From Hymenobacter ginkgonis (GTDB lineage Bacteria; Bacteroidota; Bacteroidia; Cytophagales; Hymenobacteraceae): a stretch of 64,000 bases of DNA. Within the stretch, counting starts at the first letter, position 1. Each line of letters begins with the position of its first letter. The stretch lies in contig NZ_WQKZ01000001.1 in the NCBI RefSeq assembly GCF_009755225.1, positions 558,001 to 622,000 of the forward strand. Reading direction: 5' to 3'. Of this stretch, positions 34,468-43,603 are shown one piece after another. Below the pieces are notes generated by a model, which saw only the letters and a program-made list of their open reading frames with translations, did not search any database and was not told where the DNA came from. Position numbers and translations under genes: made by a program.

Positions 34468-36303
34468 TTAGTAGCCGAAGTTTTGCTTCAGGGCTGGGTC
34501 AGTGTCGAGGGTCGTCTGCGGAATCGGCAGCAGCTCCTTGCCCTGGCCGGGCAGGTACTCGGCGGCCATGCCCGTGCCGGTGCTCGTGATGGTGCCCACA
34601 GCCGTGCCATTGGGCCGTAGGTTAGCTACGTAAGTAGCGTCGATGCTCTGGCGCCAGTTCACGCGGGTAGTGCCAGTGGGGGCCGTCGTGTTGGTTGGGG
34701 AAGGCCGGTAGAACGAGCGCGTCCACTGAATTGCGCCGTTCACAACGCGGTAGTACTGGTACTGCGGCACGTTCTGGTAGGGCGCCGCCGCCGCTTGCAG
34801 CAAGGCCAGGTTGGCTTTGGTGGAGGTGAGGCGGTCGGCCAGCAGGTTCCAGCGCAGCAAGTCATACTTGCGAATGCCTTCGGAGCCAAATTCCAACAAG
34901 CGCTCGTTCACAATAGCATTGAACATGGCATCTTTCGAGGTCGTAACCAAGCCCGCCGCAGCGCGGGTAGCGTTGCCGCCAAAGCCGCGGGTACGCACCT
35001 CCAGCAGCGCCGCGCGGCCAGTGGTAGTGGGGCCGTTCAGCTCGTTATCAGTTTCGGCATACATCAGCAGCACGTCGGCAAAGCGGATAATTGGCCAGTT
35101 GTAACCCAGGTAGTTGTTGGTGCCGGGCAGGGGCGGGTTGTGCCAGTCGCGCCGAAACTTGCCGTCGTAGATGGTGTTCAGGGCCACGCCGGCCTGGTTG
35201 TTATTGGCCGGAATCTGGTACGGCGCCACCGTAATGTCGCGGCGCACATCGGTAGAGTCGAAGGCGTAGAAGTAGGTTGGTACGATGGTCACGGCGCCCT
35301 GCGTCGAACCGTAAACGGTCGAGGCGTTCAGGCGTGGGCCGTTGTAGTAGCCGAGCTTCGAGTCGCCGGTGGCGGTAGAACCGGCCATGCCAACCTCAAA
35401 AATAATCTCGTTGTTGGCGTCGTGGCGCTGCTGGTTCACGCCGAGCCACAGGTCCGAGTAGCTCGGGTTCAGGGTGTGCTCGCCGCGGCGGGCCATCAGC
35501 TCCAGGCACTCTTGGCGGGCAATGCGGTAGTAATCGAGGTAGTCGGCGGGGCGCGTCATGGCGGCGCCGTGCAGCGAGTAGCCACCGCGCTGCAGCGCAA
35601 TGCGCGCCCGCAGGGCCTTCACGGCCCCTTTGGTGATGCGCTCGTTCACGATGCCGGCGCCGGTGCGGTAGGGTACCAGTTTTTCGGCGGTGGCCAGGTC
35701 GGCCACGAGGCGGGTCAGGGTTTGGTCGCGGTCGGCGTTGGGCAGGTTGAAGTCCTGGCCGGGGGCCGAGGGGTCAAACTGCACCGGTACGTCGCCCCAG
35801 TTGCGAATCAGCTCGTAGTAGTACTGGGCGCGCAGCGTCAAGGCCTCGCCGTAGAGGCGGTGCAAGGCCGCCGTGTCGGCCGCCGCGCCGCTGGTGTAGA
35901 GGGCCATCTGCGGAATATTCTTGATGCAGATATTGGCGCGCTCTACCCCCTGGTAGAGGTTGTTCCAGGGGTTGATAACCTCCGTGTTGCTGGCAAAGGC
36001 TTTGTAGCGCGCAATGCCCCGGCGGCCCGTGTCGAAGGTGCCCGACGAGCCAATCGACTCGTCGGTATCGTACGGGAAGTACATGCTCAGGCGCGTGCCG
36101 TAGGTATTATCGCCCGACAGCGGGTCGTAGGCACCAAGCACGGCGCTGGTGGCGCCACTCACGGTACTAAAGGTGGCCTCGGTGCTGCTCAGGGTAATGG
36201 GCTCCACGTCGAGGTAGTTCTTGCAAGAAGAAACCAACCCGGCCGTGCCCGCCAGCAGCAGTGCGGCGGCCGAGGACCGATGAGATAAAGAGAAAAATTT
36301 CAT
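34468..36303 (-). CDS. SusD/RagB family glycan-binding lipoprotein
   Basis: 611 aa. The signal peptide ends in a lipobox, LVSSCKNYLDVEP, with lipidated Cys27. SusD domains: SSTEATFSTVSGATSAVLGA, RARIALQRGGYSLHG, FADVLLMYAETDNEL and VNERLLEFGSEGIRKYDLLRW. It caps the SusC barrel on the outer membrane surface and holds incoming glycan, here presumably pectin oligomers given the adjacent PL10 lyase. It starts 39 bases after susC. Confidence 0.96.
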   Translation of the reverse strand: MKFFSLSHRSSAAALLLAGTAGLVSSCKNYLDVEPITLSSTEATFSTVSGATSAVLGAYDPLSGDNTYGTRLSMYFPYDTDESIGSSGTFDTGRRGIARYKAFASNTEVINPWNNLYQGVERANICIKNIPQMALYTSGAAADTAALHRLYGEALTLRAQYYYELIRNWGDVPVQFDPSAPGQDFNLPNADRDQTLTRLVADLATAEKLVPYRTGAGIVNERITKGAVKALRARIALQRGGYSLHGAAMTRPADYLDYYRIARQECLELMARRGEHTLNPSYSDLWLGVNQQRHDANNEIIFEVGMAGSTATGDSKLGYYNGPRLNASTVYGSTQGAVTIVPTYFYAFDSTDVRRDITVAPYQIPANNNQAGVALNTIYDGKFRRDWHNPPLPGTNNYLGYNWPIIRFADVLLMYAETDNELNGPTTTGRAALLEVRTRGFGGNATRAAAGLVTTSKDAMFNAIVNERLLEFGSEGIRKYDLLRWNLLADRLTSTKANLALLQAAAAPYQNVPQYQYYRVVNGAIQWTRSFYRPSPTNTTAPTGTTRVNWRQSIDATYVANLRPNGTAVGTITSTGTGMAAEYLPGQGKELLPIPQTTLDTDPALKQNFGY

Positions 36304-36342
36304 AGGGCTAGGTACTAGCTAAAAGTCGAGTGGGAGGAAGGA

Positions 36343-39300
36343 TTACAAGCCCAGGTTCACGCCAAACAGGAAGGCGCGGCTGCGGGGGTAGGCGGCGTAG
36401 TCGACACCCGGCGTGAGGGGGGTAGCACGGCGCGTGTTCACCTCTGGGTCGTAGCCCGAGTACTTGGTGAAGGTGTACAGGTTGTTGAGCGTCACGTAGA
36501 AGCGCAGCTGCTGGAGCTTGGCCCGGCTGATGAGGGCCTTGGGCAGCGAGTAGCCGAGAGTGATGTTGTTGACGCGCAGGAACGAGCCGTTCTCCACCGC
36601 GTACGAGTGCAGGAAGTAGTTGCCGCGCACCGGGCTCCAGATGGTCGCATTGGCATTCACCCGGTTGAAGGTGGCCGCGTCGGTGATGAGCGCGCCGTTC
36701 TCGTCGATGTTGCGCACGCGGTTGGTCATCTCGCTCAGCAAGTTGGCGTACGAGGTGTTGGCAGTGCTGCTCGTGAACTCAATCTTGTTGGCGTTGTAGA
36801 TGTCGTTGCCCAGCACAAAGTTCAGGAACACGCTGGCGTCGAAGCCTTTGTAGGTGAACTGCTGGTTGAGGCCGCCGCTTACTTTGGGGTTGGCGTTGCC
36901 GATTACCGTCTTGTCGCTTTCCGTTACGGTGCCGTCGCCGTTGGTATCCTTCAGCTTGATGGTGCCCAGGCTCACGGCCACGCCCGTCACGCTGGCGTCG
37001 CTAGCCACGCCGTCGTTCAGCACGCCGGTACGGGTAGCATAGTTGTAGCTCTTGAAGTCGTTGATGGTGTAGAAGCCGTCCGTCACGTAGCCGTACATCT
37101 GGCCGACTGGCGAGCCCACGCGGGCCACGAAGTCGGAGCCCGACAGGGCGCTACCCGCCCAGCCCGACTGGATGCTCTGAATCTCGGACACGCTGCCCAG
37201 CGACTCGATGCGGTTGCGGTTGAACGAGGCGTTGGCCGTGGCCGACCAGGTGAATTTCTCGGTCTGGATGACCGTGCCGCTCAGCTGCAATTCGAGGCCT
37301 TTGTTGGAGGTCGAACCGATGTTTTGCAGCTGCGAGGTATAACCCGTGAAGCCCGGTACCGGCACGTTCACGAGCAGGTCTTTGGTGGTGTTGTAGTAGG
37401 CATCGGCCGTAAACTGCACCCGGTTGTTGAACAAGCCCACGTCGAGGCCCACGTTGCGGGTAGTAGTCACTTCCCACTTCAGGTTGGGGTTAGCCAGGTT
37501 GGTGGCCGACGAAGCCGGGATGGTCACGTGGTTGAGCACGTACGACACGTTGCCGGGCTGAAACAGCTGGTTGGTCAGGAAGTCGGCAATGCGGTTGTTG
37601 CCGGCCTGGCCGAAGCTCAGGCGCACTTTCAGGTCCGACACCTTGGTGGTGTAGTTCTTGAAAAAGTCTTCCTGCGAGAGGCGCCACGCGGCCGACAGGC
37701 CGGGGAATACGCGGCTGCGGTTGCCGGGCAAGAACTTCGACGAGCCATCGAGGCGGGCCGAGGCCGTTACCAGGTATTTGCCGTCGTAGTCGTAGTTGAG
37801 GCGGCCAAAGCCCGACAGCAGGCGGTAGTCAACCGGCACGCCGGTAGTGGGCAGCACGGGCTGGGCCACGGTGCCCGTGGGCAGCACGGCCTGGTTGATG
37901 TTGGCCAGGGCGCGCTCGGCCGTGATGTCGGCGGGTAGGAAGTTCACCTGCGTCGATTGCACGGTGCTGCGCTGCTGGTAAATCTCCTCCCCCAGCAGGG
38001 CGTTCAGGGTGTGCTTCTCCTTTTTATAGGTGTAGTCGAGCACGTTCGAGTTGTTGATGGTCGTCGTCGTGCCCGTGGTAATGGTCACGAAGGGCAGGTT
38101 CTGGTAGCCGCCAGCCGCCTGGCGGATGGTCGGCGAGTACAAGCCGTTGAACGTGCTCAAATCAGAATACGTGATGTCGAAACCGCCCGTCGAGCGGAAC
38201 ACCAGCGAGGGTAAGATGTTGAAGGCGCCCGTGCCGCTCATGTTAAACGTGCGGCGCTTGTCGCCCCGGTACTCGTTGTTGATGGCCAGCACCGGGTTCA
38301 CCAAGCTCGAGTTGTTGAAGAAATCGGGGTCGAAGTTGGTGGTCGGGTCAATCCCTACCCCCCCGTTGGCCGATGGCAGGTTGAAGGGCAGGTACTGCAC
38401 CGAGTTGCGCAGGCGCGACGTCACGCTCGAACCCGTGTTCACGGTTTGGCCGGTGGTGGCGGTGCCCAGTGCCGCGCCGGTGCCCGCACCGTAGTTGGCC
38501 TGGTCGTTAAAACGGGCGTTGAAGAACAAGTGCAGCTTCTCGCTGGCCTTGGTGTCGAGGCGGAAGTTGACCAGCTTGCGGTCGTAGTTCGAGCCCAGCT
38601 GAATGCCGTCTTCCTTGTTGCTAGTCAGGCTCAGGGCGTAGGTGGTGTTTTGGTTGCCCCCGCTCACCGATACGTTGTGGGTTTGCTGGAAAGCCTTGCG
38701 ACCAAATACCTGGTCCTGCCAGTTTTGGAAGGGTAGGGCCCGCAGGCGATTCAGGGTATCGCCCGTGAAATTGAGCGAGCCAAATACGCTCTTGAAAGTG
38801 CTGGTGCCGCCCGATACGCCCGAGCCCGAACCCGTAAGCTGCGCGCGCTCATATTCCCAGTCGAGGTAGTCGGCAGGGCCCATCACGCTCAATTTCTTGG
38901 TGATGGTGCGGAAGCCGGCAAAGCCGTTGTAAGTGACCGAAGTGCGGCCATTGCGGCCACTCTTAGTGGTGATAATCACGACGCCGTTGGCGCCGCGCGC
39001 GCCGTAGATAGCCGTCGAAGAAGCGTCTTTTAGTACGTCAACCGAGGCAATATCCTGCGGCGCAATCACCGACAACGCGTTTTCAATCTGAATGCCATCG
39101 ACCACGTACAGCGGCGAGTTATCCTGGGTGATGGAGCCACCGCCGCGCACGCGCACCTGCACGTTGTTGTTGCCGGGCGTGCCTTCCGAAGAAGTTAGCT
39201 GCACGCCAGCCAGGCGGCCGGTGAGGGCCTCAGCGGCCGAGTTTACGGGGATGTCCTTGAGCTGCTGCGCGCTCACCGACGACACGGAGCCTGTGACGTC

Positions 39301-39654
39301 GCCGCGGCGCACTTCCTGGTAGCCGATAACCACCACGTCGTCGAGCGATTGCACATCCGACACCAGCGTTACGTTGATGGCCGTTTTTTCGCCCACCGCT
39401 ACTTCCTGGCTCACAAAGCCCACGAAGCTAAACCGCAAAGTAGCCGACTTGCTGCCCTGGGGCACGGCAATGGTGTAGGTGCCATCGGCACCAGTCGAAA
39501 CGCCGTTGGTGGTGCCTTTCAGCAGCACCGTTACGCCAGGGAGGGCGTCACCATCCGAGCCCTTAACCACGCCCGATAGCTGGCGGGTTTGAGCGAAAGC
39601 CAAGCCAATGCTGCTGCAGAGCACGAGCCAAAGCATGAGAAGATGTTTCTTCAT
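36343..39654 (-). CDS. SusC/RagA family TonB-linked outer membrane transporter
   Basis: 1103 aa. Signal peptide MKKHLLMLWLVLCSSIGLAFA, an N-terminal carboxypeptidase-like beta-sandwich (about 25-110, GDALPGVTVLLKGTTNGVST), then the plug domain with DVVVIGYQEVRRGDVTGSV and VDVLKDASSTAIYGARGANG, and a 22-strand barrel ending in FLFGVNLGL. It imports oligosaccharides energised by TonB. Located between kduI and susD in the pectin operon. The substrate is inferred from context. Confidence 0.97.
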   Translation of the reverse strand: MKKHLLMLWLVLCSSIGLAFAQTRQLSGVVKGSDGDALPGVTVLLKGTTNGVSTGADGTYTIAVPQGSKSATLRFSFVGFVSQEVAVGEKTAINVTLVSDVQSLDDVVVIGYQEVRRGDVTGSVSSVSAQQLKDIPVNSAAEALTGRLAGVQLTSSEGTPGNNNVQVRVRGGGSITQDNSPLYVVDGIQIENALSVIAPQDIASVDVLKDASSTAIYGARGANGVVIITTKSGRNGRTSVTYNGFAGFRTITKKLSVMGPADYLDWEYERAQLTGSGSGVSGGTSTFKSVFGSLNFTGDTLNRLRALPFQNWQDQVFGRKAFQQTHNVSVSGGNQNTTYALSLTSNKEDGIQLGSNYDRKLVNFRLDTKASEKLHLFFNARFNDQANYGAGTGAALGTATTGQTVNTGSSVTSRLRNSVQYLPFNLPSANGGVGIDPTTNFDPDFFNNSSLVNPVLAINNEYRGDKRRTFNMSGTGAFNILPSLVFRSTGGFDITYSDLSTFNGLYSPTIRQAAGGYQNLPFVTITTGTTTTINNSNVLDYTYKKEKHTLNALLGEEIYQQRSTVQSTQVNFLPADITAERALANINQAVLPTGTVAQPVLPTTGVPVDYRLLSGFGRLNYDYDGKYLVTASARLDGSSKFLPGNRSRVFPGLSAAWRLSQEDFFKNYTTKVSDLKVRLSFGQAGNNRIADFLTNQLFQPGNVSYVLNHVTIPASSATNLANPNLKWEVTTTRNVGLDVGLFNNRVQFTADAYYNTTKDLLVNVPVPGFTGYTSQLQNIGSTSNKGLELQLSGTVIQTEKFTWSATANASFNRNRIESLGSVSEIQSIQSGWAGSALSGSDFVARVGSPVGQMYGYVTDGFYTINDFKSYNYATRTGVLNDGVASDASVTGVAVSLGTIKLKDTNGDGTVTESDKTVIGNANPKVSGGLNQQFTYKGFDASVFLNFVLGNDIYNANKIEFTSSTANTSYANLLSEMTNRVRNIDENGALITDAATFNRVNANATIWSPVRGNYFLHSYAVENGSFLRVNNITLGYSLPKALISRAKLQQLRFYVTLNNLYTFTKYSGYDPEVNTRRATPLTPGVDYAAYPRSRAFLFGVNLGL

Positions 39655-39699
39655 AAAAACACGAAAAGCAGAAGGGTGGGAAACAGAAAAAAATGAATT

Positions 39700-40530
39700 T
39701 TAGCGGAGGTCGGCCAGGGCGACGGGGTCCATATCGGTGTATTCGAGGTTTTCGCCGGCCATGCCCCAGATGAAAGCGTAGGCGCTGGTGCCGCAGCCGG
39801 TGTGGATGGACCAGGGTGGGGAGAGGATGGCCTGCTCGGTGCTCACCCACAGCGGGCGGGTTTCTTGGGGCTCGCCCAGCAGGTGCAGCACGCGCTGGCC
39901 GGGGGGCAGGTTGAAGTAGAGGTAGGCCTCCATGCGCCGGTCGTGCACGTGCGCCGGCATGGTGTTCCACACGCTGCCTTCCTTGAGCTGGGTCAGGCCC
40001 ATGACGAGCTGGCAGCTGGGCAGGCCCTCGGAGAAGATGTACTTGTAGATGGTGCGCTGGTTGGCCGTTTCCAGGGCCCCCATTTCCACGGGCGTGGCCT
40101 CGGCCTGGGTGCGCCGGGCGGTAGGATATTCTTTATGGGCCGGGGCCGAGAGCAGGTAGAACTTGGCCGGGTTGGCTGCCTCCAGGCTGCGGAACTCGAC
40201 CTGCTGGCTGCCCTTGCCGATATACAAGCAGTCCTGGTAGCCCAACTCATAACTGGTGTCATCGACCACGATGTGGCCTGGCCCGCCCACGTTGAGGGCG
40301 CCCAGCTCGCGGCGCTCCAGAAAGTACTGGGCCTTGAGGCTCGCGGGGTTGGGCAGGGGCAGGGCCACCTCGGTGGGCATGGCCCCGCCCACTAGCATGC
40401 GGTCGTAATGGGTGTAGGTCAGCTCAATAGCGCCGGGCGTGAAGATGTTCTCGATAAGGAAGTGCTCACGCAAGCCGGCCGTATGAAGGCTGGCAGTTTC
40501 GCGGGGACCAAGGGCAAAGCGGGTAGTCAT
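39700..40530 (-). CDS. kduI: 5-dehydro-4-deoxy-D-glucuronate isomerase
   Basis: 276 aa, standard length. Cupin fold with zinc ligands His194, His196 and Glu201 in PAHVHDRRMEAYLYF, and His243 in WSIHTGCGTSAYAF. N-terminal HFLIENIFTPGAIELTYTHYDRM is highly characteristic. It isomerises the ring-opened product of unsaturated uronates to 2,5-diketo-3-deoxygluconate. Follows kduD, and susC comes 45 bases later. Confidence 0.97.
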   Translation of the reverse strand: MTTRFALGPRETASLHTAGLREHFLIENIFTPGAIELTYTHYDRMLVGGAMPTEVALPLPNPASLKAQYFLERRELGALNVGGPGHIVVDDTSYELGYQDCLYIGKGSQQVEFRSLEAANPAKFYLLSAPAHKEYPTARRTQAEATPVEMGALETANQRTIYKYIFSEGLPSCQLVMGLTQLKEGSVWNTMPAHVHDRRMEAYLYFNLPPGQRVLHLLGEPQETRPLWVSTEQAILSPPWSIHTGCGTSAYAFIWGMAGENLEYTDMDPVALADLR

Positions 40531-40617
40531 TATTCAGTAAACAGTAAGCAGTTGACAAGGCGCAGGGCGTGCAAAGGGGAAGTTGTTTCCTGCTCCCGGC
40601 ACACTGCGCTCTAAGAT

Positions 40618-41385
40618 TTAGCGGCCCATCCAGCCGCCATCAACGGTGAGGATGGTGCCGTGCACGTAGGCACTGGCCTGGGAAGCCAGAAACACGGCGG
40701 GGCCTTTAAAGTCGTCAGGCAGGGCCCAGCGGCCGGCCGGGATGCGGCTCAGGATGCTAGCCGAGCGCTCGGCGTCTTGGCGCAGGGCGGCCGTGTTGTC
40801 GGTGGCCACGTAGCCGGGGGCGATGGCGTTCACGTTCACGCCCCTACCCCCCCATTCGTTGGCCAGGGCCTTGGTCAGCGAGCCGATGGCGCCCTTGCTG
40901 GCCGCGTAGCCCGGCACCGTGATGCCGCCCTGAAAAGTCAGTAGCGAGGCCGTGAAGATGATTTTGCCGCGGCCACGCTCCAGCATGGGCCCGCCTAGCG
41001 CCCGCGCCAGGCGGAAGGGCGCGTCCAGATTCACGGCCAGCACCTCATCCCAATCCGCGTCGGAGTGCTCGGCGGCCGGCGCCCGGCGAATAATGCCCGC
41101 GTTGTTTACCAGGATATCAATGACCGGGAAATCGGCCTGAACTTGCTGGATGAAGGATTGCAGCGCGTCGCGCTGGCCCAGGTCGGCGCGGTAGCCTGTA
41201 AACGCGCGGCCTAGTGCTACCACGGCTTGCTCGGTGTCGCCGCCGGGGGGTAGGCTTCGCGACACGGCAATGATATCGGCCCCGGCTTCGGCCAGCCCAA
41301 TGGCGATGGCCTGGCCAATGCCCCGGTCGGCACCCGTGATGAGGGCCCGCTGGCCAACCAAACTAAAAGACGCGGGAAAACTCAT
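40618..41385 (-). CDS. kduD: 2-dehydro-3-deoxy-D-gluconate 5-dehydrogenase
   Basis: 255 aa from MSFPASFSLVGQRALITG; an ATG at 41451 adds 22 unsupported residues. Classical short-chain dehydrogenase: TGADRGIG (17-24), NNAG (94-97), Ser147, and Tyr160/Lys164 in YAASK. NVNAIAPGYVATDNT matches KduD closely. It reduces 2,5-diketo-3-deoxygluconate to KDG. First gene of the kduD-kduI-susC-susD-PL10-uxaB-uxaA series, divergent from the LacI gene. Confidence 0.93.
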   Translation of the reverse strand: MSFPASFSLVGQRALITGADRGIGQAIAIGLAEAGADIIAVSRSLPPGGDTEQAVVALGRAFTGYRADLGQRDALQSFIQQVQADFPVIDILVNNAGIIRRAPAAEHSDADWDEVLAVNLDAPFRLARALGGPMLERGRGKIIFTASLLTFQGGITVPGYAASKGAIGSLTKALANEWGGRGVNVNAIAPGYVATDNTAALRQDAERSASILSRIPAGRWALPDDFKGPAVFLASQASAYVHGTILTVDGGWMGR

Positions 41386-41511
41386 GGGCCGGGGGTGGGA
41401 GTTGGTTTTTAAGAAGGGCAAGTGTCGCTTTGCCACAAGGGCAGGCAGCACAACAGTCTCGAAGTTTAGCCAACAATCGGACGGGAAGTAAGGCCGGGAC
41501 CGTTTTTATTT

Positions 41512-41587
41512 GCGCAAACGTTGTCGGGAACGTTGCCACTTGCCGCCAAACCCGAGGAGTTGGCCGACACATGAGCCGGCAACGTTC
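41512..41587. promoter_or_regulatory. Candidate LacI operator cluster between kduD and the LacI gene
   Basis: Three AACGTT cores lie in the 278-base divergent gap: GCGCAAACGTTGTCGG (41512-41527), GGGAACGTTGCC (41526-41537) and CCGGCAACGTTC (41576-41587). The first resembles the kdgK site. The arrangement suits a LacI-type regulator controlling both kduD and its own gene. Confidence 0.6.
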
Positions 41588-41662
41588 ATTTAACCTTTAT
41601 CTTTAACCGCAACAGCCAGCGGAGATACTTCAGCCGGCGATTGCACTTTAATTGGAATTAGC

Positions 41663-42700
41663 TTGGAAGCCGCCACTCTCAAAGACATTGCCCGCGAACT
41701 GAATATCTCGGTCTCGACCGTGTCGCGGGCCTTGCGCGATAGCTACGAGATTAATGCCGAAACCAAGCGGCTGGTGATGGAATGCGCCGCCCGCCTGCAC
41801 TACCGACCCAACCCCATCGCCCTTAGCCTGAAGGGGAGCAGCAGCAAAGCCATCGCGGTAGTAGTGCCCCAGATTGCCAATTATTACTTTTCGCAGGCCA
41901 TCAACGGCATCGAGGAGGTAGCTAACCGGCGCGGTTACGACGTGCTCATCTTCCAAACCCACGAAACCTACGAGCGCGAAGTGGCCAACCTGCGCCAGGC
42001 TGTGGCCCGCCGCGTCGATGGCGTGCTCATCTCGCTGAGCAGCGAAACGTCGGACACATCGCACTTGCAGGAGTTGCAGCAGCACGGCATGCCCATTGTG
42101 CAGTTCGACCGTGTATCGGGCGAGTTGAATACGCCCCGCGTGGTGGCCGACAACTTCGGCGGGGCCTTTGCCGCCACCGACCATTTGATTAAAACGGGCC
42201 GGCGGCGCATTGCCCACCTCACCATTCAGCCCTGGCTCAGCATCACGCAGGAGCGGCTGGCCGGCTACCGCGCCGCGCTGGAGCAGAATGGCCTGCCCTA
42301 CGACGAAAGCCTGGTGCGCTTCGGCACCTTTGGGCCCGACGAGGTGGGCCCGCTAGTAGATGAGCTGATGGCCCTGACGCCGCGCCCCGACGCCTTTTTT
42401 ACGGCCAGCGACCGCCTGGCGCTGGGCTGCCTGGCCGCGTTGCGCCAGCGCCGCATCGCCATCCCCGAGGAGGTATCGCTGGTTGGCTTCACCAACCTCA
42501 CGGTGGCCGATATGCTATCGCCTTCGCTAAGCACGGTGGTGCAGCCCGCCATGGAAATCGGCCAGGAAGCCGTCTCGCGCTTGCTCGACCTCATCGAGCT
42601 CAAACACCGCGCCGCGCCGCCCACTACCATCACCATTCCTACCACTATGGTGCTACGCGAATCGTCGCAGCTGGCCGTGGGGAGGTTTGAGGAAGTTTAA
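41663..42700 (+). CDS. LacI family transcriptional regulator
   Basis: 345 aa. The N-terminal helix-turn-helix TLKDIARELNISVSTVSRAL and hinge HYRPNPIALSLKGS are typical, and a periplasmic-binding-protein-like sensor follows (KAIAVVVPQIANYYFSQ, DAFFTASDRLALGCLAAL). The best start is a TTG codon at 41663; no suitable in-frame ATG precedes the helix-turn-helix. It is divergent from kduD and is the only regulator in the pectin region, so it probably represses uptake and breakdown genes until a uronate or KDG-type inducer binds. The inducer is inferred. Confidence 0.93.
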   Translation: MEAATLKDIARELNISVSTVSRALRDSYEINAETKRLVMECAARLHYRPNPIALSLKGSSSKAIAVVVPQIANYYFSQAINGIEEVANRRGYDVLIFQTHETYEREVANLRQAVARRVDGVLISLSSETSDTSHLQELQQHGMPIVQFDRVSGELNTPRVVADNFGGAFAATDHLIKTGRRRIAHLTIQPWLSITQERLAGYRAALEQNGLPYDESLVRFGTFGPDEVGPLVDELMALTPRPDAFFTASDRLALGCLAALRQRRIAIPEEVSLVGFTNLTVADMLSPSLSTVVQPAMEIGQEAVSRLLDLIELKHRAAPPTTITIPTTMVLRESSQLAVGRFEEV

Positions 42701-42874
42701 GGGGGTAGGGAGGGTAAATATCTGCTTGTCAGATATATAAGGTCGCTTGCTTCAGCCGGCCGCAGGAGCGTGCGCGCTTAGCCTACCACGTGGCCTGCTA
42801 AGTAAAGTAGCTTTTGCGCCCATTGCTGCGTACTACGTGTCGATGCCTCTTTTTCGCTTAATTAGTGTACTTAA

Positions 42875-43576
42875 ATGCCGCCTCTGACCAAGCCCCGGGT
42901 AATTTGCCACATGATGAACTCGCTCGATGGGCGCACTATCTTGCAGCGCTGGGGCCGCGACGTGCCCGGCCGGCAAGCCTACGAAACCACCGCCGCCACC
43001 TTCGACGCCCAAGCCTGGTTGTGCGGGCGCGTGACGATGGAAAAGGACTTCACCAAAGGCCGCCAGCCAGACCTGCAGCCCGCGCCTACCCCCCTCGACC
43101 GCACCGACTTCGTGGCCGACCATCAGGCGGCTTCGTTCGCCATTGCGGTAGATGCGCACGGCAAATTGGGCTGGGAGTCGGCCTACATCGACGACGACCA
43201 CCTTATTGCCGTGCTCACCGAGCAAGTGCCCGACGAATACCTGACTTATCTGCGCGGCTTGGGCATATCCTACGTGTTTGGCGGCGCGCAGGAGCTAGAC
43301 TTTGCCCACGTGCTCGACAAGTTGGGCCGCTTGTTTCCCATCCAAACCATCTTGCTCGAAGGCGGTGGCCACCTCAATGGCTCGCTGCTCAAAGCTGGGC
43401 TGGTGGATGAGCTGAGCCTGTTGCACTACCCCGTGGTTGATGGCGCGGCCACTTCGGCCACGGTTTTTGAGCAAGGCCCGGCGCCGGGGCCCGCCACGCG
43501 CTTTCGCCTGCTGGGCGTGCAACAGCTAGCGCACGATATTTTATGGTTGCGCTACGAAGTGCTGCCTGCTAGCTAG
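42875..43576 (+). CDS. RibD C-terminal/dihydrofolate-reductase-like protein
   Basis: 233 aa. PRVICHMMNSLDGRTIL at the N-terminus and ILLEGGGHLNGSLLKAGLVDELSL near residue 165 define the RibD_C fold, which binds NADPH. The deaminase half of RibD is absent, so it is not a complete riboflavin enzyme. Such stand-alone proteins reduce unknown substrates. It lies between the LacI gene and the pectin methylesterase genes, 174 bases after the regulator; no link to pectin use is evident. Confidence 0.85.
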   Translation: MPPLTKPRVICHMMNSLDGRTILQRWGRDVPGRQAYETTAATFDAQAWLCGRVTMEKDFTKGRQPDLQPAPTPLDRTDFVADHQAASFAIAVDAHGKLGWESAYIDDDHLIAVLTEQVPDEYLTYLRGLGISYVFGGAQELDFAHVLDKLGRLFPIQTILLEGGGHLNGSLLKAGLVDELSLLHYPVVDGAATSATVFEQGPAPGPATRFRLLGVQQLAHDILWLRYEVLPAS

Positions 43577-43603
43577 GAGTAGGGGTAGGGCCGTCTCAAC
43601 GAG

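Noticed and set aside
34795..36288. 497-codon open frame on the plus strand
   Set aside because: It lies wholly antisense to susD, whose product has a lipobox and SusD motifs. Long antisense frames are expected at this GC content, and the translation has no recognisable domain.
36607..37938. 443-codon open frame on the plus strand
   Set aside because: Antisense to the SusC barrel; translation is low-complexity (Val, Gly, His rich) with no domain.
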